Origin: Prevotella sp. DNF00663
Lineage (GTDB): Bacteria > Bacteroidota > Bacteroidia > Bacteroidales > Bacteroidaceae
DNA length: 64,000 nt
Direction of reading: 5' to 3'
Assembly: GCF_001553265.1 (NCBI RefSeq)
Contig: NZ_KQ960663.1
Location: forward strand, 964 to 64,963
The position numbers and the translations under genes are program-made. Below the pieces are notes generated by a model that saw only the letters and a program-made list of their open reading frames with translations, was not told the DNA's origin and did no database searches. Positions within the stretch are counted from its first letter, which is position 1, and the number at the start of each line of letters is the position of its first letter. Shown piece by piece: positions 16,727 through 26,979 of the stretch.

Positions 16727-19700
16727 CCGCAAACAGAAACTGCGGGACAACATCGAGGCGATACGGACGGCATTCATCCTTGACAGGGAAAATAGGACAG
16801 CGACAACCGAAGAGCGTGCCATACTTCAAAGGTACTGCGGTTTCGGCGGTCTGAAATGTATCCTCAACCCTGCAAAGGAACTGACGGATGCCGTCCGGTG
16901 GGCGAAATCCGACCTCGAACTGTTCGCCCCGACGGTGGAGCTGCACAGGCTTATCCGTGAGAACAGCAAGGACGAAACAGAGTACAAGCGGTTTGTGGAT
17001 TCGCTGAAAGCGTCCGTGCTGACCGCTTTCTACACCCCCAAAGAGATAACCGACACCATCGCGGACGTGCTGGCAGATTACAGCGTCCGCCCCGCCCGTA
17101 TGCTCGAACCGTCGGCAGGTGTCGGCGTGTTCGTGGATTCCATGCTGCGGCACAGCCCCAATGCGGATGTGATGGCTTTCGAGAAGGATCTGCTCACGGG
17201 TACAATCTTGAGGCATCTCTATCCCGACCAGAAAATGCGCACCTGCGGTTTTGAGAAAATCGAAAGACCGTTCAACAATTATTTCGACTTGGCGGTGTCC
17301 AACATTCCGTTCGGTGACATTGCCGTGTTCGACGCGGAGTTTCAGCGGAGCGACTCTTTCGGCAGACGCTCCGCCCAGAAAACCATCCACAACTATTTCT
17401 TTCTCAAAGGACTGGATGCCGTGCGTGACGGCGGTATCGTGGCGTTCATCACCTCGCAAGGGGTATTGAATAGCACCAAGACCTCCGTGCGTAACGAGCT
17501 GTTCAGTCAGGCCAATCTGGTATCCGCGATACGCCTGCCCAACAACCTGTTCACGGACAACGCGGGCACGGAGGTGGGCAGTGACCTGATTGTCCTGCAA
17601 AAGAACCTCAGCAAGAAGGAAATGTCGCAGGACGAGCGGCTGATGACCGTGATACAGACGGACACGAAAACCGCCCTGACCGACAACGCCTATTTCATCC
17701 ACCACCCGGAACGCATCGTGCATACGATGGCGAAACTTGACACAGACCCCTACGGGAAGCCCGCTATGGTTTATCTGCACGAGGGCAAGGCAGCAGGCAT
17801 CGCCGGGGATTTGCGCCGTATGCTCGACGAGGATTTCCATTACAGGCTTGCCATGCGCTTGTATTCGGGTTCAATCCGGCAGGCAGGAACGGAAGAAAAA
17901 GTTGCCGTTCAAAATAAAGTAGAGCGTCCTGCCATAAAATTGGAAACAGTATCCTCGGCGCAGACGGTGGAAACTCCGACAGAAAAGCCGCAACCCGCAG
18001 ATGAAAAGCCGGAGATAGAACCGCGCCCGCAATATTCCGCAGGCGTGCAGCTCACCCTGCTTGACCTCTGGGGGATGACGGAAGAGGTCAGCCAACCGAA
18101 AACCTCCAAAAAGAAAAAGACGGTGAAAAAGGCAGTTACGGCAAAGTCCACTCCGCCCAAACCGAAAGTCACGGTTACACCGACAGCTCCAACTGCAAAA
18201 CCCGCAATGGAGAATAAGGAGGTGAAAGCGGAGAACACCGCCAAGCCTGCCGACCCGGACGACATCTATGCCACACTGGACTGGGATACCAATCCTCCCA
18301 TCAACGGTTTCTATGAAATGATGATGGGTTTGACGCCGGAGCGTAGGAAAGAACTTCGGGAACTGGCAAGGCAGCATAACGAGAAACAAGTGGCGGAAAA
18401 GACGGAAGTGAAAGCCGTGCCGGAAACTTCCCGTGAGCAGCCACGACAGGAGGAAACACAGCCGGAGGCAGTCGCCGCACCTGCCGTTACAGATACCCCA
18501 TCGGAAGCGGTGGGGACTTTCCTTTTCCCCGACATCGAAGCGGAAAAGCCGAAGGAGGAAGTCGTGGACCTTTCTCCGCGTGCCTACCACCGCACGCCGG
18601 AGATGCACCTGCGCGAAGGGTCGCTGGTGGCTGACCGGGGGCGTCATAACATCGGCTACCTGAAAGACATCACGCCATACGGGGCGACATTCCAGCCGCT
18701 CGACCTGAAAGGATACCAGAAGGAAAAGGCGTTGTTGTATGTGTCGCTGCGTGACGCCTACGAGCGTCTGTACCGTTATGAATCGCTCCGGCGCGAGGCA
18801 AATGTTCCGTGGCGAGAGCATCTGAATACCTGTTACGATGAGTTTGTCATGCGCTACGGCAACCTCAACGCCAAGCAGAACGTGAAGTTAGTGATGATGG
18901 ATGCGGGCGGGCGCGACATCCTTTCGCTGGAACGGATGGAAAACGGAAAGTTCGTCAAGGCGGACATCTTCGAGCATCCTGTTTCCTTCGCGGTGGAGAG
19001 CCATGCCAACGTAGGCTCTCCCGAAGAAGCCCTGTCTGCGTCGCTCAACAAATATGGTACGGTCAATCTCGACTATATGCGGGAGATAACCGACAGCACG
19101 GCGGAGGATTTGCTCACTGCCCTGCAAGGGCGCATCTACTACAATCCGCTCGTGACCGGTTACGAAATCAAAGACCGTTTCATCGCCGGAAATGTCATAG
19201 AGAAAGCGGAACGCATAGAGGCATGGATGGGTGACAATCCCGAAAATGAGCGTATGCCGGAGGTGAAGCAGGCGTTGGAGGCTCTGAAAGATGCCGAGCC
19301 GCAGCGCATCGCCTTCGAGGATCTGGACTTCAATTTCGGGGAACGCTGGATTCCGACGGGTGTCTATGCCGCCTACATGAGCCGGCTGTTCGACACGGAG
19401 GTGAAAATCGCCTATTCCGCAAGCATGGACGAGTTTTCGGTGGTGTGCGGCTACCGCACCATGAAAATCACGGACGAGTTTCTGGTGAAGGGGTATTACC
19501 GGAACTATGACGGTATGCACCTCCTAAAACACGCCCTGCACAACACCTGCCCTGACATGATGAAGTCCATCGGCAAGGACGAGCATGGCAACGACATCAA
19601 GATGCGCGACAGCGAGGGAATACAACTCGCCAACGCCAAGATTGACGAGATACGAAACGGCTTCTCCGAATGGCTCGAAGAGCAGTCGCCGCAGTTCAAG

Positions 19701-20774
19701 GAGCGGCTTGTGACGATGTATAACCGCAAGTTCAACTGTTTCGTGCGCCCGCGCTACGACGGCTCCCATCAGACCTTTCCCGACCTCAACCTGAAAGGGC
19801 TGGCAAGCCGGGGTATCAAGAGCGTCTATCCCTCACAGATGGATTGCGTCTGGATGTTGAAACAGAACGGCGGCGGAATTTGCGACCACGAGGTGGGAAC
19901 CGGTAAGACGCTGATAATGTGCATCGCCGCGCATGAGATGAAGCGTCTGAATTTGGCACACAAGCCGATGATTATCGGGCTGAAAGCCAACGTTGCGGAG
20001 ATTGCAGCCACCTATCAGGCGGCATATCCCAACGCACGTATTCTGTACGCTTCGGAGAAGGACTTTTCGACCGCCAACCGTGTGCGCTTCTTCAATAATA
20101 TAAAGAACAACGACTACGATTGCGTCATCATGTCGCACGACCAGTTCGGCAAGATACCGCAGTCGCCGGAATTGCAGCAGCGCATCCTGCAAGCAGAGCT
20201 TGACACGGTGGAGGAAAACCTCGAAGTGCTACGGCAGCAGGGAAAGAACGTGTCGCGGGCGATGCTGAAAGGATTGGAGAAGCGCAAGCACAACCTTGAA
20301 GCGAAGCTGGAGAAGGTGGAACACGCCATAAAGTCACGCACGGACGACGTGGTGGATTTCAAGCAGATGGGCATCGACCACATCTTCATAGATGAGAGCC
20401 ACCAGTTCAAGAATCTGACTTTCAACACGCGCCACGACCGTGTGGCGGGATTGGGAAACAGCGAGGGAAGCCAGAAGGCACTTAACATGCTCTTTGCCAT
20501 ACGCACCATACAGGAGCGCACAGGAAAAGACTTGGGTGCGACCTTCCTCTCCGGCACGACTATCAGCAACTCACTGACTGAATTGTACCTGCTGTTCAAG
20601 TACCTGCGCCCGAAGGAGCTGGAACGGCAGGACATAAGGTGTTTCGACGCTTGGGCGGCGATATTTGCCAAGAAGACGACGGATTTTGAATTTAACGTGA
20701 CGAACAATGTGGTCCAGAAGGAGCGTTTCCGCTACTTCATCAAAGTGCCGGAGCTTGCCGCCTTCTATAATGAA
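16716..20774 (+). pseudogene. Methylase/SNF2-like helicase gene, 5' part, interrupted by insertion
   Basis: About 1353 codons of a huge two-domain protein are present. An N-terminal N6-adenine methylase-like domain has LEPSAGVGVF near residue 131 and NIPFGD near 196, in the place of NPPY. A Pro/Lys/Glu-rich linker (about 400-600) follows. The start of a superfamily 2 helicase has Walker A EVGTGKT near 1058 and IDESHQF near 1225. The frame is broken at 20774 by the nested ermF element and ends after three foreign codons at 20786. The continuation is at 30742-32511. The intact protein would be about 1,940 residues. Such proteins are common in CTnDOT-type ICEs and may modify or protect DNA; the role is not established. 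Confidence 0.85.
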
Positions 20775-21043
20775 GTATGGGAGTAGAAAGCAGAAAATGG
20801 CATAAAACTCATATCTGACTGAAATACAGCGGATATTGCTTGTTTCTTCTTAGGGTTGCATCATAGGAAACAGGCAGAAAAGGGAGCGAAAAGGAGGGAG
20901 TTCAGTTACCAAATCGTTCGAAAAACGATGAAAGGAAAAGGACGGCTGAAAGTGGTAACTAAAACGGAGTTTTCTCTTTCATTATCAATGTTTTGCATCG
21001 TTCAAAGTTCCTCAAAGAAGTGTAATTTTGCAAGTAAAAAACA
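20775..21043. other. Left end of nested element, upstream of first integrase
   Basis: No gene is visible in these 269 bp. A promoter -7 element TAATTTTG (21023-21030) lies 13 bp before the integrase ATG. The rest is expected to hold integrase arm sites; none was individually recognised. Confidence 0.4.
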
Positions 21044-22297
21044 ATGGAAAAAGAAAAATTCAAGCTGCTTTTCTACCTCAAGAGAGGTACGCAGGACAAA
21101 AACGGAAAAAGTCCCATCATGGGACGCATCAGCGCAGGACGCTCTATGGTACAGTTCAGTTGCAAATGCTCGTGTACTCCTCGTTTGTGGGACAGTCGCA
21201 AAAACCGACTGCTGGGCAAGAGTGCCGAAGCCGTATCGGTAAACAAGGAACTTGACCGCCTTCAGGTGAGCATACACAAGGTTTATGAGTCTCTTTCGGG
21301 TAAATCCGATGCTCCCATCACGGCAGAGCGAGTACGGGAGCTTGTATTCGGACTGAACAGTGAGTCACAAGGACTGCTGCATCATACAGACGAGTATATC
21401 GACCGCTTCCGTGAGCGTGTGGGCATAGACCGCAGCGAACGCAGACTAAAATGCCTGTTGCTCTTTCACAAGCATCTGGCAAACTTCGTCAGGTATCGCT
21501 ACCGTGTGGAGGATATTCCCGTGCAGAAAGCCGACATCGCCTTTATCAAAGACTTGGAGGACTACTTCGCCAAAGAAAAGGGATTCAAGCTCAACACTTC
21601 GGCTGGCTATCTCTCCATGCTGGCTTCCTTGCTCAAAGACCTGCATAAACGGCACATCATTGACACCTATCCCTTCATCAACCATTCCATTCGTTGGGAA
21701 GTGGGTACTCCACGTTACATCACAAGGGAGGAGGTAGGTCTTATCGCAGCCTTGGGAGAAGATAAATTGCAAGGCTATGAAAAAGTGTCGAGGGATATGT
21801 TCCTTTTCTCCTGCCTGACGGGGCTTTCCTATACCGACGTGTATCACTTGACGGAGCAGCACGTCTTTCACGAAGCGGGAATGACTTGGATACGCAAGCC
21901 GAGAATAAAGACGGGCAACGTGTGCCACATCCCCCTACTTCCCGAAGCCACTGCCATTATCGAGCGTTATCGGGGCATTCACACGAGGGCTTTCCGACAC
22001 GAACCGCCCAAGGGGTATCTGCTGCCCATACCCGGATGCGACACGGTAAACATACACCTCAAAAAGATAGCACGGCTTTGCGGTATTCAGAAAACGCTGA
22101 CCTATCACATGGCACGGCATACCTTCGCATCTCAGATGACACTGTCGGAGGGCGTGTCCATTGAGAGCGTTTCCAAAATGCTCGGACACAGTCAAATCAA
22201 AACCACGCAAGTGTATGCGGAGACATCTCCCGAGCGTGTCTTTCTGGACATAGAGAAAATACTTCCACAACTCGCACATTATCAACTGACCAACTAA
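21044..22297 (+). CDS. Tyrosine recombinase 1 of the nested element
   Basis: This 417-residue integrase belongs to the same Bacteroides family as IntDOT. It opens MEKEKFKLLFYLKRG with the arm-binding fold and has CLTGLSYTD with Ser at the usual box I Arg position. HMARHTFAS gives the box II His and Arg, then LGHSQIKTTQVY with nucleophile Tyr391. It is the first gene inside the left junction and reads inward, the usual place for the recombinase of an integrated element. The second integrase starts 12 bp after it, so they form an operon. Confidence 0.9.
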   Translation: MEKEKFKLLFYLKRGTQDKNGKSPIMGRISAGRSMVQFSCKCSCTPRLWDSRKNRLLGKSAEAVSVNKELDRLQVSIHKVYESLSGKSDAPITAERVRELVFGLNSESQGLLHHTDEYIDRFRERVGIDRSERRLKCLLLFHKHLANFVRYRYRVEDIPVQKADIAFIKDLEDYFAKEKGFKLNTSAGYLSMLASLLKDLHKRHIIDTYPFINHSIRWEVGTPRYITREEVGLIAALGEDKLQGYEKVSRDMFLFSCLTGLSYTDVYHLTEQHVFHEAGMTWIRKPRIKTGNVCHIPLLPEATAIIERYRGIHTRAFRHEPPKGYLLPIPGCDTVNIHLKKIARLCGIQKTLTYHMARHTFASQMTLSEGVSIESVSKMLGHSQIKTTQVYAETSPERVFLDIEKILPQLAHYQLTN

Positions 22298-22309
22298 AAC
22301 CGCAGAACA

Positions 22310-23593
22310 ATGAAAAGTACATTTGCCATACTATTCTACATAGATAGAAGCAAGACCAATGAAGACGGACTATGCGTAATCCGTTGCCGTATCACCTGTA
22401 ATGGAACGTCCTCATCGTTTTCCACGCAGTTGCAAACTTCCCCCGACGAGTGGCTTGCCCGAAAAGGGTGCATCAAGGCGACAACAGGTAATTCAAGCGG
22501 CATCAATCTGCAACTGAACTCAATAGAAGAGTGCTTGCATTCACTCTATGAACGTACATTAAGGGAAGAAAACTATATCACGGCGGAATACCTCAAGGAG
22601 CGTTATATGCAGCAAAGTCGCCCCATGCCAACACTTACGGAGCTATATCAATCCGTTTGTGAATACAAGGAGGAATTGCAGGGCAGAACCTTAAGCAAGG
22701 CAACCGTCAGGGCTTTTAAGGACAGCTACAAGAGTTTTGTTCATTTCCTGCAAGTAAGGGGCAGGGCAGACTGTATGCCCACAGAGGTGGACAAGACTTT
22801 GCTTGAGGACTATCGCCTTTATATGCTTCGGGACTTGGGAAACAAGGAAAGCTGTGTCGGCAACCGCCTACGCCACTTGCATCAGGTCATTCGCAAGGCA
22901 TTGCAGGAGCGATACGTTCGTGAAGACCCTTTTGAACTCATAGACATAGAAACGCCTACCTACGAGCGCAATGCACTTACGGCGGACGACCTGCAAAAAC
23001 TCTTGGCTTACCGTCCGCACCGCTCGACAGACAACCATTGCAGACTTATTTTCCTCTTGGGATGTTTTACGGGGCTGGCATTTTCCGATTTGAAGAAACT
23101 CAGAATGGATGATGTCTATAAGCTCGGTGATGGACGCAGATATATCTCCCTCTGCCGAACAAAGACACAGAACAGAAGTATTGTCCCGTTGCTGCCCGTT
23201 GCCGAGAAAATACTCGCCATTGTGAGCCACGGACGAAGGGAGGGGCTTTTCTTTCGAGAGTTTCCCAGCAACAGTAATTTCAATAGAACTATTCAGGAGA
23301 TTTGTATTAAGGCGGGACTGTCACCGCATACCCAAGCGACCTCGCACACCGCACGGCATACCTTTGCCACGACCATCTGTCTGGAGAACGGACTTCCGAT
23401 AGAGACGGTGAGCAAGATGCTGGGGCATCGCTTTATCTCCACGACCGAGATTTATGCACGGGTGACCAAGAGCAAGATTGCCAAGGAAATGCAACCCCTG
23501 ATGGGTAGTGAGCATACAAGGGTACTGCGTAAAGCCTTACGGCTGTGTCCGTCAAGAACACCGAAAAAGTCAAGTCCCATAATTGGGATGTAA
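22310..23593 (+). CDS. Tyrosine recombinase 2 of the nested element
   Basis: The 427-residue integrase starts MKSTFAILFYIDRSK. It has the core-binding region, CFTGLAFSDL around box I (Ala in place of the usual Arg/Ser position), HTARHTFATT and LGHRFISTTEIY with nucleophile Tyr382. Its C-terminal tail after the Tyr (about 45 residues) is longer and more basic than that of its neighbour. Tandem non-identical recombinases of this kind occur in several Bacteroides mobilisable elements. The division of labour between them is unknown. It lies 12 bp after recombinase 1. Confidence 0.9.
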   Translation: MKSTFAILFYIDRSKTNEDGLCVIRCRITCNGTSSSFSTQLQTSPDEWLARKGCIKATTGNSSGINLQLNSIEECLHSLYERTLREENYITAEYLKERYMQQSRPMPTLTELYQSVCEYKEELQGRTLSKATVRAFKDSYKSFVHFLQVRGRADCMPTEVDKTLLEDYRLYMLRDLGNKESCVGNRLRHLHQVIRKALQERYVREDPFELIDIETPTYERNALTADDLQKLLAYRPHRSTDNHCRLIFLLGCFTGLAFSDLKKLRMDDVYKLGDGRRYISLCRTKTQNRSIVPLLPVAEKILAIVSHGRREGLFFREFPSNSNFNRTIQEICIKAGLSPHTQATSHTARHTFATTICLENGLPIETVSKMLGHRFISTTEIYARVTKSKIAKEMQPLMGSEHTRVLRKALRLCPSRTPKKSSPIIGM

Positions 23594-23648
23594 CAGCCGT
23601 AATGAATGATTCAAAAAAAAGAAGTCCAACTTTTTAACAAGAAAAACA

Positions 23649-24134
23649 ATGAAACAGAAGAACAAACAGGAACTTTCCTACTTTCGATTGAAGTTAAGAA
23701 GTTACATAAGTGAGCATCACCCCGAAAAGTTGCAAGATACGGAGTTTATCACTGCACGGGCAGATATGGCTCTCACAGTTTACTGCGATGCTGTAGCACA
23801 AGGCTTTACACACATTGAAGCGGAGAGCATGGCAAGCGAGGCATTGTATCAAGGCTTGCACTTTTCCAAGTACGATACGCTTATATCCGTGTTGGAAAAC
23901 GAGTTTGAAAGGGAACTTCCTGCACCGCTCCCAGAGAAACTCATACCTATACTGTTGTCGAACAAGGCTGTTCAAGCCACATTCGACAAGTTCGGTTTGA
24001 CGGACACATTGGCTTCTGACGAGCAATACGGCCGTCTTTACACCGAACTGACAGGCACGATAGTGCTGCTCATCGAGAGCAACAATCTGCCAACGGTCAG
24101 ACTGACGGAGGAAGCAATCCTGAAGGCGTTGTAG
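23649..24134 (+). CDS. DUF1896 family protein of the nested element
   Basis: The 161-residue protein is a relative of the DUF1896 protein at 16274. Both share a helical body with the motifs ALYQGLHFSKYDTL (LLRGLHYSRY in the other), VLENEFE and a C-terminal LYTELTG. It is preceded by an A-rich leader and follows the integrase pair by 55 bp. Its presence indicates that the nested element descends from an ICE-like ancestor of similar gene content. Function is unknown. Confidence 0.8.
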   Translation: MKQKNKQELSYFRLKLRSYISEHHPEKLQDTEFITARADMALTVYCDAVAQGFTHIEAESMASEALYQGLHFSKYDTLISVLENEFERELPAPLPEKLIPILLSNKAVQATFDKFGLTDTLASDEQYGRLYTELTGTIVLLIESNNLPTVRLTEEAILKAL

Positions 24135-24797
24135 GCAAAGGCGGCGCACGCAAAGTTCCTGATGCCGTTTCTTATCGTGCAAAGGTACAACGGCAGCCTG
24201 TCTGCCCTGACAAGGTCGAGTCCTGCGGATGGAGAGAAGAATCTCCACCGCAGGATTTCTCTGTTTCAAGGTGGTATTGCCATTTTCTATATCCATGCGG
24301 TCGTATTCATCTCTCCCAACCTTGCAGGGCTGGGCTGCCGTAGAGAGTATAGGCACGACAAGAATACGGCATACTCAGGCTCTTTGGACGCAAGGCGTAA
24401 CAACTAACAACAGATAGGACTGACGATAATACGGACAATCTATTGTTTGTACAATTTGTTGTCATGACTATCTGTTGTCAAAACTATATATCGTCAAAAT
24501 AATCTATCGATAAAACTATCTATCGACACTTCGACATCTCGATTTGTCGAACTATCGAATTATCGATAAAACAACAAGATAATAAAAGGAACGAGCCGGC
24601 ACCTCATCTCATTACCGCAATAACACAGACGGATTTCCTTTGTTTTTCTATTGCTTTCTCTCTATTTCCCTGCTTATCCTCATTTCTTGCAGTGGTGCTT
24701 CCGAGGGGTTACTTTTGCACCCGAGAAGTACGGCAATGGACTGCATAACAGTTTGTTTGCTGAGTAACAATAAAGTAATCAAAACAAAATTAAGGCA
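24135..24797. other. 663-bp noncoding region of the nested element, with iteron array
   Basis: No convincing gene occurs here. The stretch contains the degenerate 16-bp iteron array (24436-24563) and a promoter-like TACTTTTG at 24710-24717 about 80 bp before the HTH gene at 24798. It is probably the control or recombination region of the element. Confidence 0.5.
24436..24563 (+). repeat. Array of about eight degenerate 16-bp iterons
   Basis: Units start at 24436, 24452, 24468, 24484, 24500, 24516, 24532 and 24548, exactly 16 bp apart. The conserved part is close to CWATCTRTYGWC, and most central copies are followed by AAAA. The copies at 24468 (CTATCTGTTGTC), 24484 (CTATATATCGTC) and 24516 (CTATCTATCGAC) are the clearest; the last two are weak. 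The 16-bp step (about 1.5 helical turns) places alternate copies on opposite DNA faces. The array lies upstream of two excisionase-type HTH genes. It may be a binding array for them, for the integrases, or for a replication initiator. Confidence 0.6.
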
Positions 24798-25067
24798 ATG
24801 AAACTCATTATCATCGACCGCAAAGCGTGGGAGCGACATCGCTCCGAATTTGCAGACTTTATCCATCGTGTGGAAAAACTCATCGGTAATCCTCCCAAGA
24901 CCGAGCAATGGCTCGACAACGAAGCCGTGTGCAAGCGTTTAGGCATCAGCAAGCGTACCCTACAATCATACCGAGATACGGGCAAAATCCCTTTCTCCAT
25001 GATTGGACATAAGTGTTATTACAAACAGACCGACATCTGTGAAATGCTGAATGCAGTCAAGGATTGA
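24798..25067 (+). CDS. Excisionase-type HTH protein A of the nested element
   Basis: The 89-residue protein has the HTH_17 motif LDNEAVCKRLGISKRTLQSY followed by the wing KIPFSMIGHKCYYKQTDI. It begins MKLIIIDRKAWERHRSEF, like other Bacteroides element excisionases. It is the first of four closely spaced genes running to 25899, with the next starting 20 bp downstream. Its likely roles are recombination directionality or transcriptional control, possibly acting on the iteron array just upstream. Confidence 0.78.
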   Translation: MKLIIIDRKAWERHRSEFADFIHRVEKLIGNPPKTEQWLDNEAVCKRLGISKRTLQSYRDTGKIPFSMIGHKCYYKQTDICEMLNAVKD

Positions 25068-25087
25068 AATCAAAGAATGAATGAATT

Positions 25088-25402
25088 ATGGCAGAGAATG
25101 AAATCATTACGCGGGAAGACCCTCAGATGCAGTTGTTTTCACAACTGATGGAAGGCACTTTGAAGAAGTTGGAGCGGTATTGCTCTACCGCCCGTCCGAT
25201 GCTGAATGGTGAGGTTTACCTTTCGGGTGAGGAGGTTTGCAGCCAATTACGGCTCAGCACACGCACGCTCCAAGAGTACAGAAACTCAGGAACGCTTCCT
25301 TTCTACAAAATCGGAGGGAAGATACTCTACAAGCAGAGCGACATACAAGCCATGCTTGAAAAACACTATAACCCGATACCCAAGAAATTATGGCAAGAAT
25401 AG
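25088..25402 (+). CDS. Excisionase-type HTH protein B of the nested element
   Basis: This 104-residue protein carries LSGEEVCSQLRLSTRTLQEY and the wing TLPFYKIGGKILYKQSDI, so it is a paralogue in type of the gene just upstream and of Xis2c/Xis2d. Its 3' end overlaps the DUF3408 gene by 13 bp. A pair of HTH proteins here mirrors xis2c-xis2d in the host ICE. This suggests a second, independent excision module. Confidence 0.78.
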   Translation: MAENEIITREDPQMQLFSQLMEGTLKKLERYCSTARPMLNGEVYLSGEEVCSQLRLSTRTLQEYRNSGTLPFYKIGGKILYKQSDIQAMLEKHYNPIPKKLWQE

Positions 25403-25899
25403 ATGAAAAAAGGAAACAACGCTTGGAACAAGCCATTAGAGATATGGGAAATTATGGCGTTAAGCTCCGCAAGCCCGAAGAGTTACCCGATTTTGACCAG
25501 CCCTTCGATTATGAAGAGGAAAAGAGAAGGTTTGAGCCTGTTGATAAAGTTGAGGAACAAAATGACAAGGAGAGTAACAAGGATTTTTCTCAACCGTCCT
25601 ATCAAGAAACAGCGTTGTCGCCAACAGAAAGGGCTACTTCTACCGAAGAATTTCATCAAAGAATGGGAAAAACAAAGGACAGAAAGCAATTATCCGAGTT
25701 TCAGGGGAAATATCTCCAGCCCTTTCGCAACAGCCACCGCAAAGCCGTGTATGTATCAGAGGAAACCCAACGAAAGTTAGACTTCGTGGTGCGGAGAATC
25801 GGTGAGCATGGAGCGAGCGTTTCGGGATATGTCGAACAGGTACTGCGGGAACACCTCGACCAATACAAGGAAGATGTGGAAAGATGGAGGAAACTCTGA
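25390..25899 (+). CDS. DUF3408 family protein
   Basis: The 169-residue protein has a charged, variable N-terminal half. Its conserved C-terminal DUF3408 region (about 110-165) contains KAVYVSEETQRKLDFVVRRI and SGYVEQVLREHL, a predicted ribbon-helix-helix-like fold. The same C-terminal pattern is seen in TraB and TraC of the host ICE (VYISRDVHGKILRIV, YVDTVLRQHL). Proteins of this family accompany mobilisation and partition genes. It overlaps the preceding HTH gene by 13 bp and ends 107 bp before the oriT-like repeats. Confidence 0.75.
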   Translation: MARIDEKRKQRLEQAIRDMGNYGVKLRKPEELPDFDQPFDYEEEKRRFEPVDKVEEQNDKESNKDFSQPSYQETALSPTERATSTEEFHQRMGKTKDRKQLSEFQGKYLQPFRNSHRKAVYVSEETQRKLDFVVRRIGEHGASVSGYVEQVLREHLDQYKEDVERWRKL

Positions 25900-26006
25900 A
25901 TTACTGCATTCCTCGAATGCAAGCCTACGCCGAGTTACTGTATTCAATGAATGCAGTAACACAGCAGGGGCTTATAATCCCATTTTCTACATCAGCAAGG
26001 TGTGTC

Positions 26007-26061
26007 TTTGTACCACAAATTGCCATTTGTACCACAAAGACCCTTGCCCCGAAAGGGGATT
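26007..26061 (+). other. oriT: Candidate oriT of the nested element
   Basis: Two perfect 13-bp direct repeats, TTTGTACCACAAA, lie at 26007-26019 and 26026-26038. Each is itself nearly palindromic (TTTGT/ACAAA). A CCCC-GAAA-GGGG tetraloop hairpin follows at about 26047-26058. The set lies 31 bp upstream of a MobA-like gene. Repeats plus a hairpin next to an accessory mobilisation gene is the usual oriT arrangement. The nic site is not identifiable. Confidence 0.45.
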
Positions 26062-26091
26062 AAATCACTCCAAAGTCGTGATTAGAAAGCA

Positions 26092-26511
26092 ATGAAGAAG
26101 CAAAAACAAAAGAAGCCAGACGGCAGATGTGCCACCTGCCCACGATGGGACAGATGGCACATCAGAATACCTAATTCCGAAGACCAGCAGAAACTTATCA
26201 GACTCTATCGCAAGTCGGGAGCAAAGACAAAGAGCGACTTTGTCCGAGCAAGGCTTCTTGGTGAATCTTTTAAGGTCATCACCCAAGACCCTGCAAAAGA
26301 ACCTTACTTGGAGAAACTCTCAGAAATCGTTGCCTTGGCTCATAAGATAGGAGTTCTGTACAACGAAGTCGTGAAAGTCCTCAATACTTATCATTCTGTT
26401 GCCACTGCTCAACAACTGCTCGGCAAACTCGAAACCTATTCCCAAATTCTCATCAGACTACAACAGCAAGCAGTACAACTGACAAAATCCTTTGGGAGTA
26501 GAGAAGAATGA
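26092..26511 (+). CDS. MobA-like relaxosome accessory protein; relaxase partner missing
   Basis: The 139-residue basic protein has the MobC/BmgA-like pattern of plasmid mobilisation accessory proteins. An N-terminal ribbon-helix-helix-like segment (RWHIRIPNSEDQQKLIRLYRKSG) precedes ARLLGESFKVI and a helical tail with YNEVVKVLNTYHS. It is a relative of mobA in the host ICE (48383-48811), which has the same ARSVFLKAHFFGQPFKV and NYNQVVKELRLHF elements. Normally a relaxase gene follows immediately. Here the sequence passes instead into repeats and IS4351, so the relaxase has been lost. Confidence 0.75.
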   Translation: MKKQKQKKPDGRCATCPRWDRWHIRIPNSEDQQKLIRLYRKSGAKTKSDFVRARLLGESFKVITQDPAKEPYLEKLSEIVALAHKIGVLYNEVVKVLNTYHSVATAQQLLGKLETYSQILIRLQQQAVQLTKSFGSREE

Positions 26512-26979
26512 ATGCTGATAAATCATAACACCCATACTCGTATCGTACCGCGAATGTCCAATCCCTCTTTGGATGATACAAAAGGGTCACTTTGAACGAT
26601 TACATAGGACCAGTTTCAACGATTTTTCCACTCTGCCCTAATACTTTATCTTTTGGAAAGTACATTGATAATCAGATAATTATTTCAATAACTCCCGATT
26701 TGGAGTATTACCCCACATTTATTATTTTTTTATTTTGACAATTCCCGATTTGGGGCATTACCATGACCATTAACAAACACAAAGTCTGTATAATCCCCTA
26801 TAACTAACGTATCTTTTGAAATTTTCCGTATTTTGTAATCAACATATGGATAGAGCTTTTCCACAGGATGTGGAAGTTTCCAATAAATAAAAACTCGCAT
26901 GCCATCAACATCAAACACTTTAGGGAATAAAATGTCCTGTTGGGAAGTAAATTCTTCATCTCCTTTCTTATTATAAGCT
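26512..26979. other. Degraded region between mobA-like gene and IS4351
   Basis: No solid gene is present. Bases 26690-26712 and 26741-26763 are near-identical direct repeats built on CCCGATTTGG and ATTACC. Bases 26580-26630 (AAAGGGTCACTTTGAACG and following) look like an insertion-sequence end fragment. The short minus-strand frame at 26730-26987 is listed separately. The expected relaxase gene has been replaced by this sequence. Confidence 0.4.

Noticed and set aside
24436..24563. CRISPR-like array
   Set aside because: The repeats are 16 bp, degenerate and head to tail without spacers, and no cas gene is nearby; iterons fit better.
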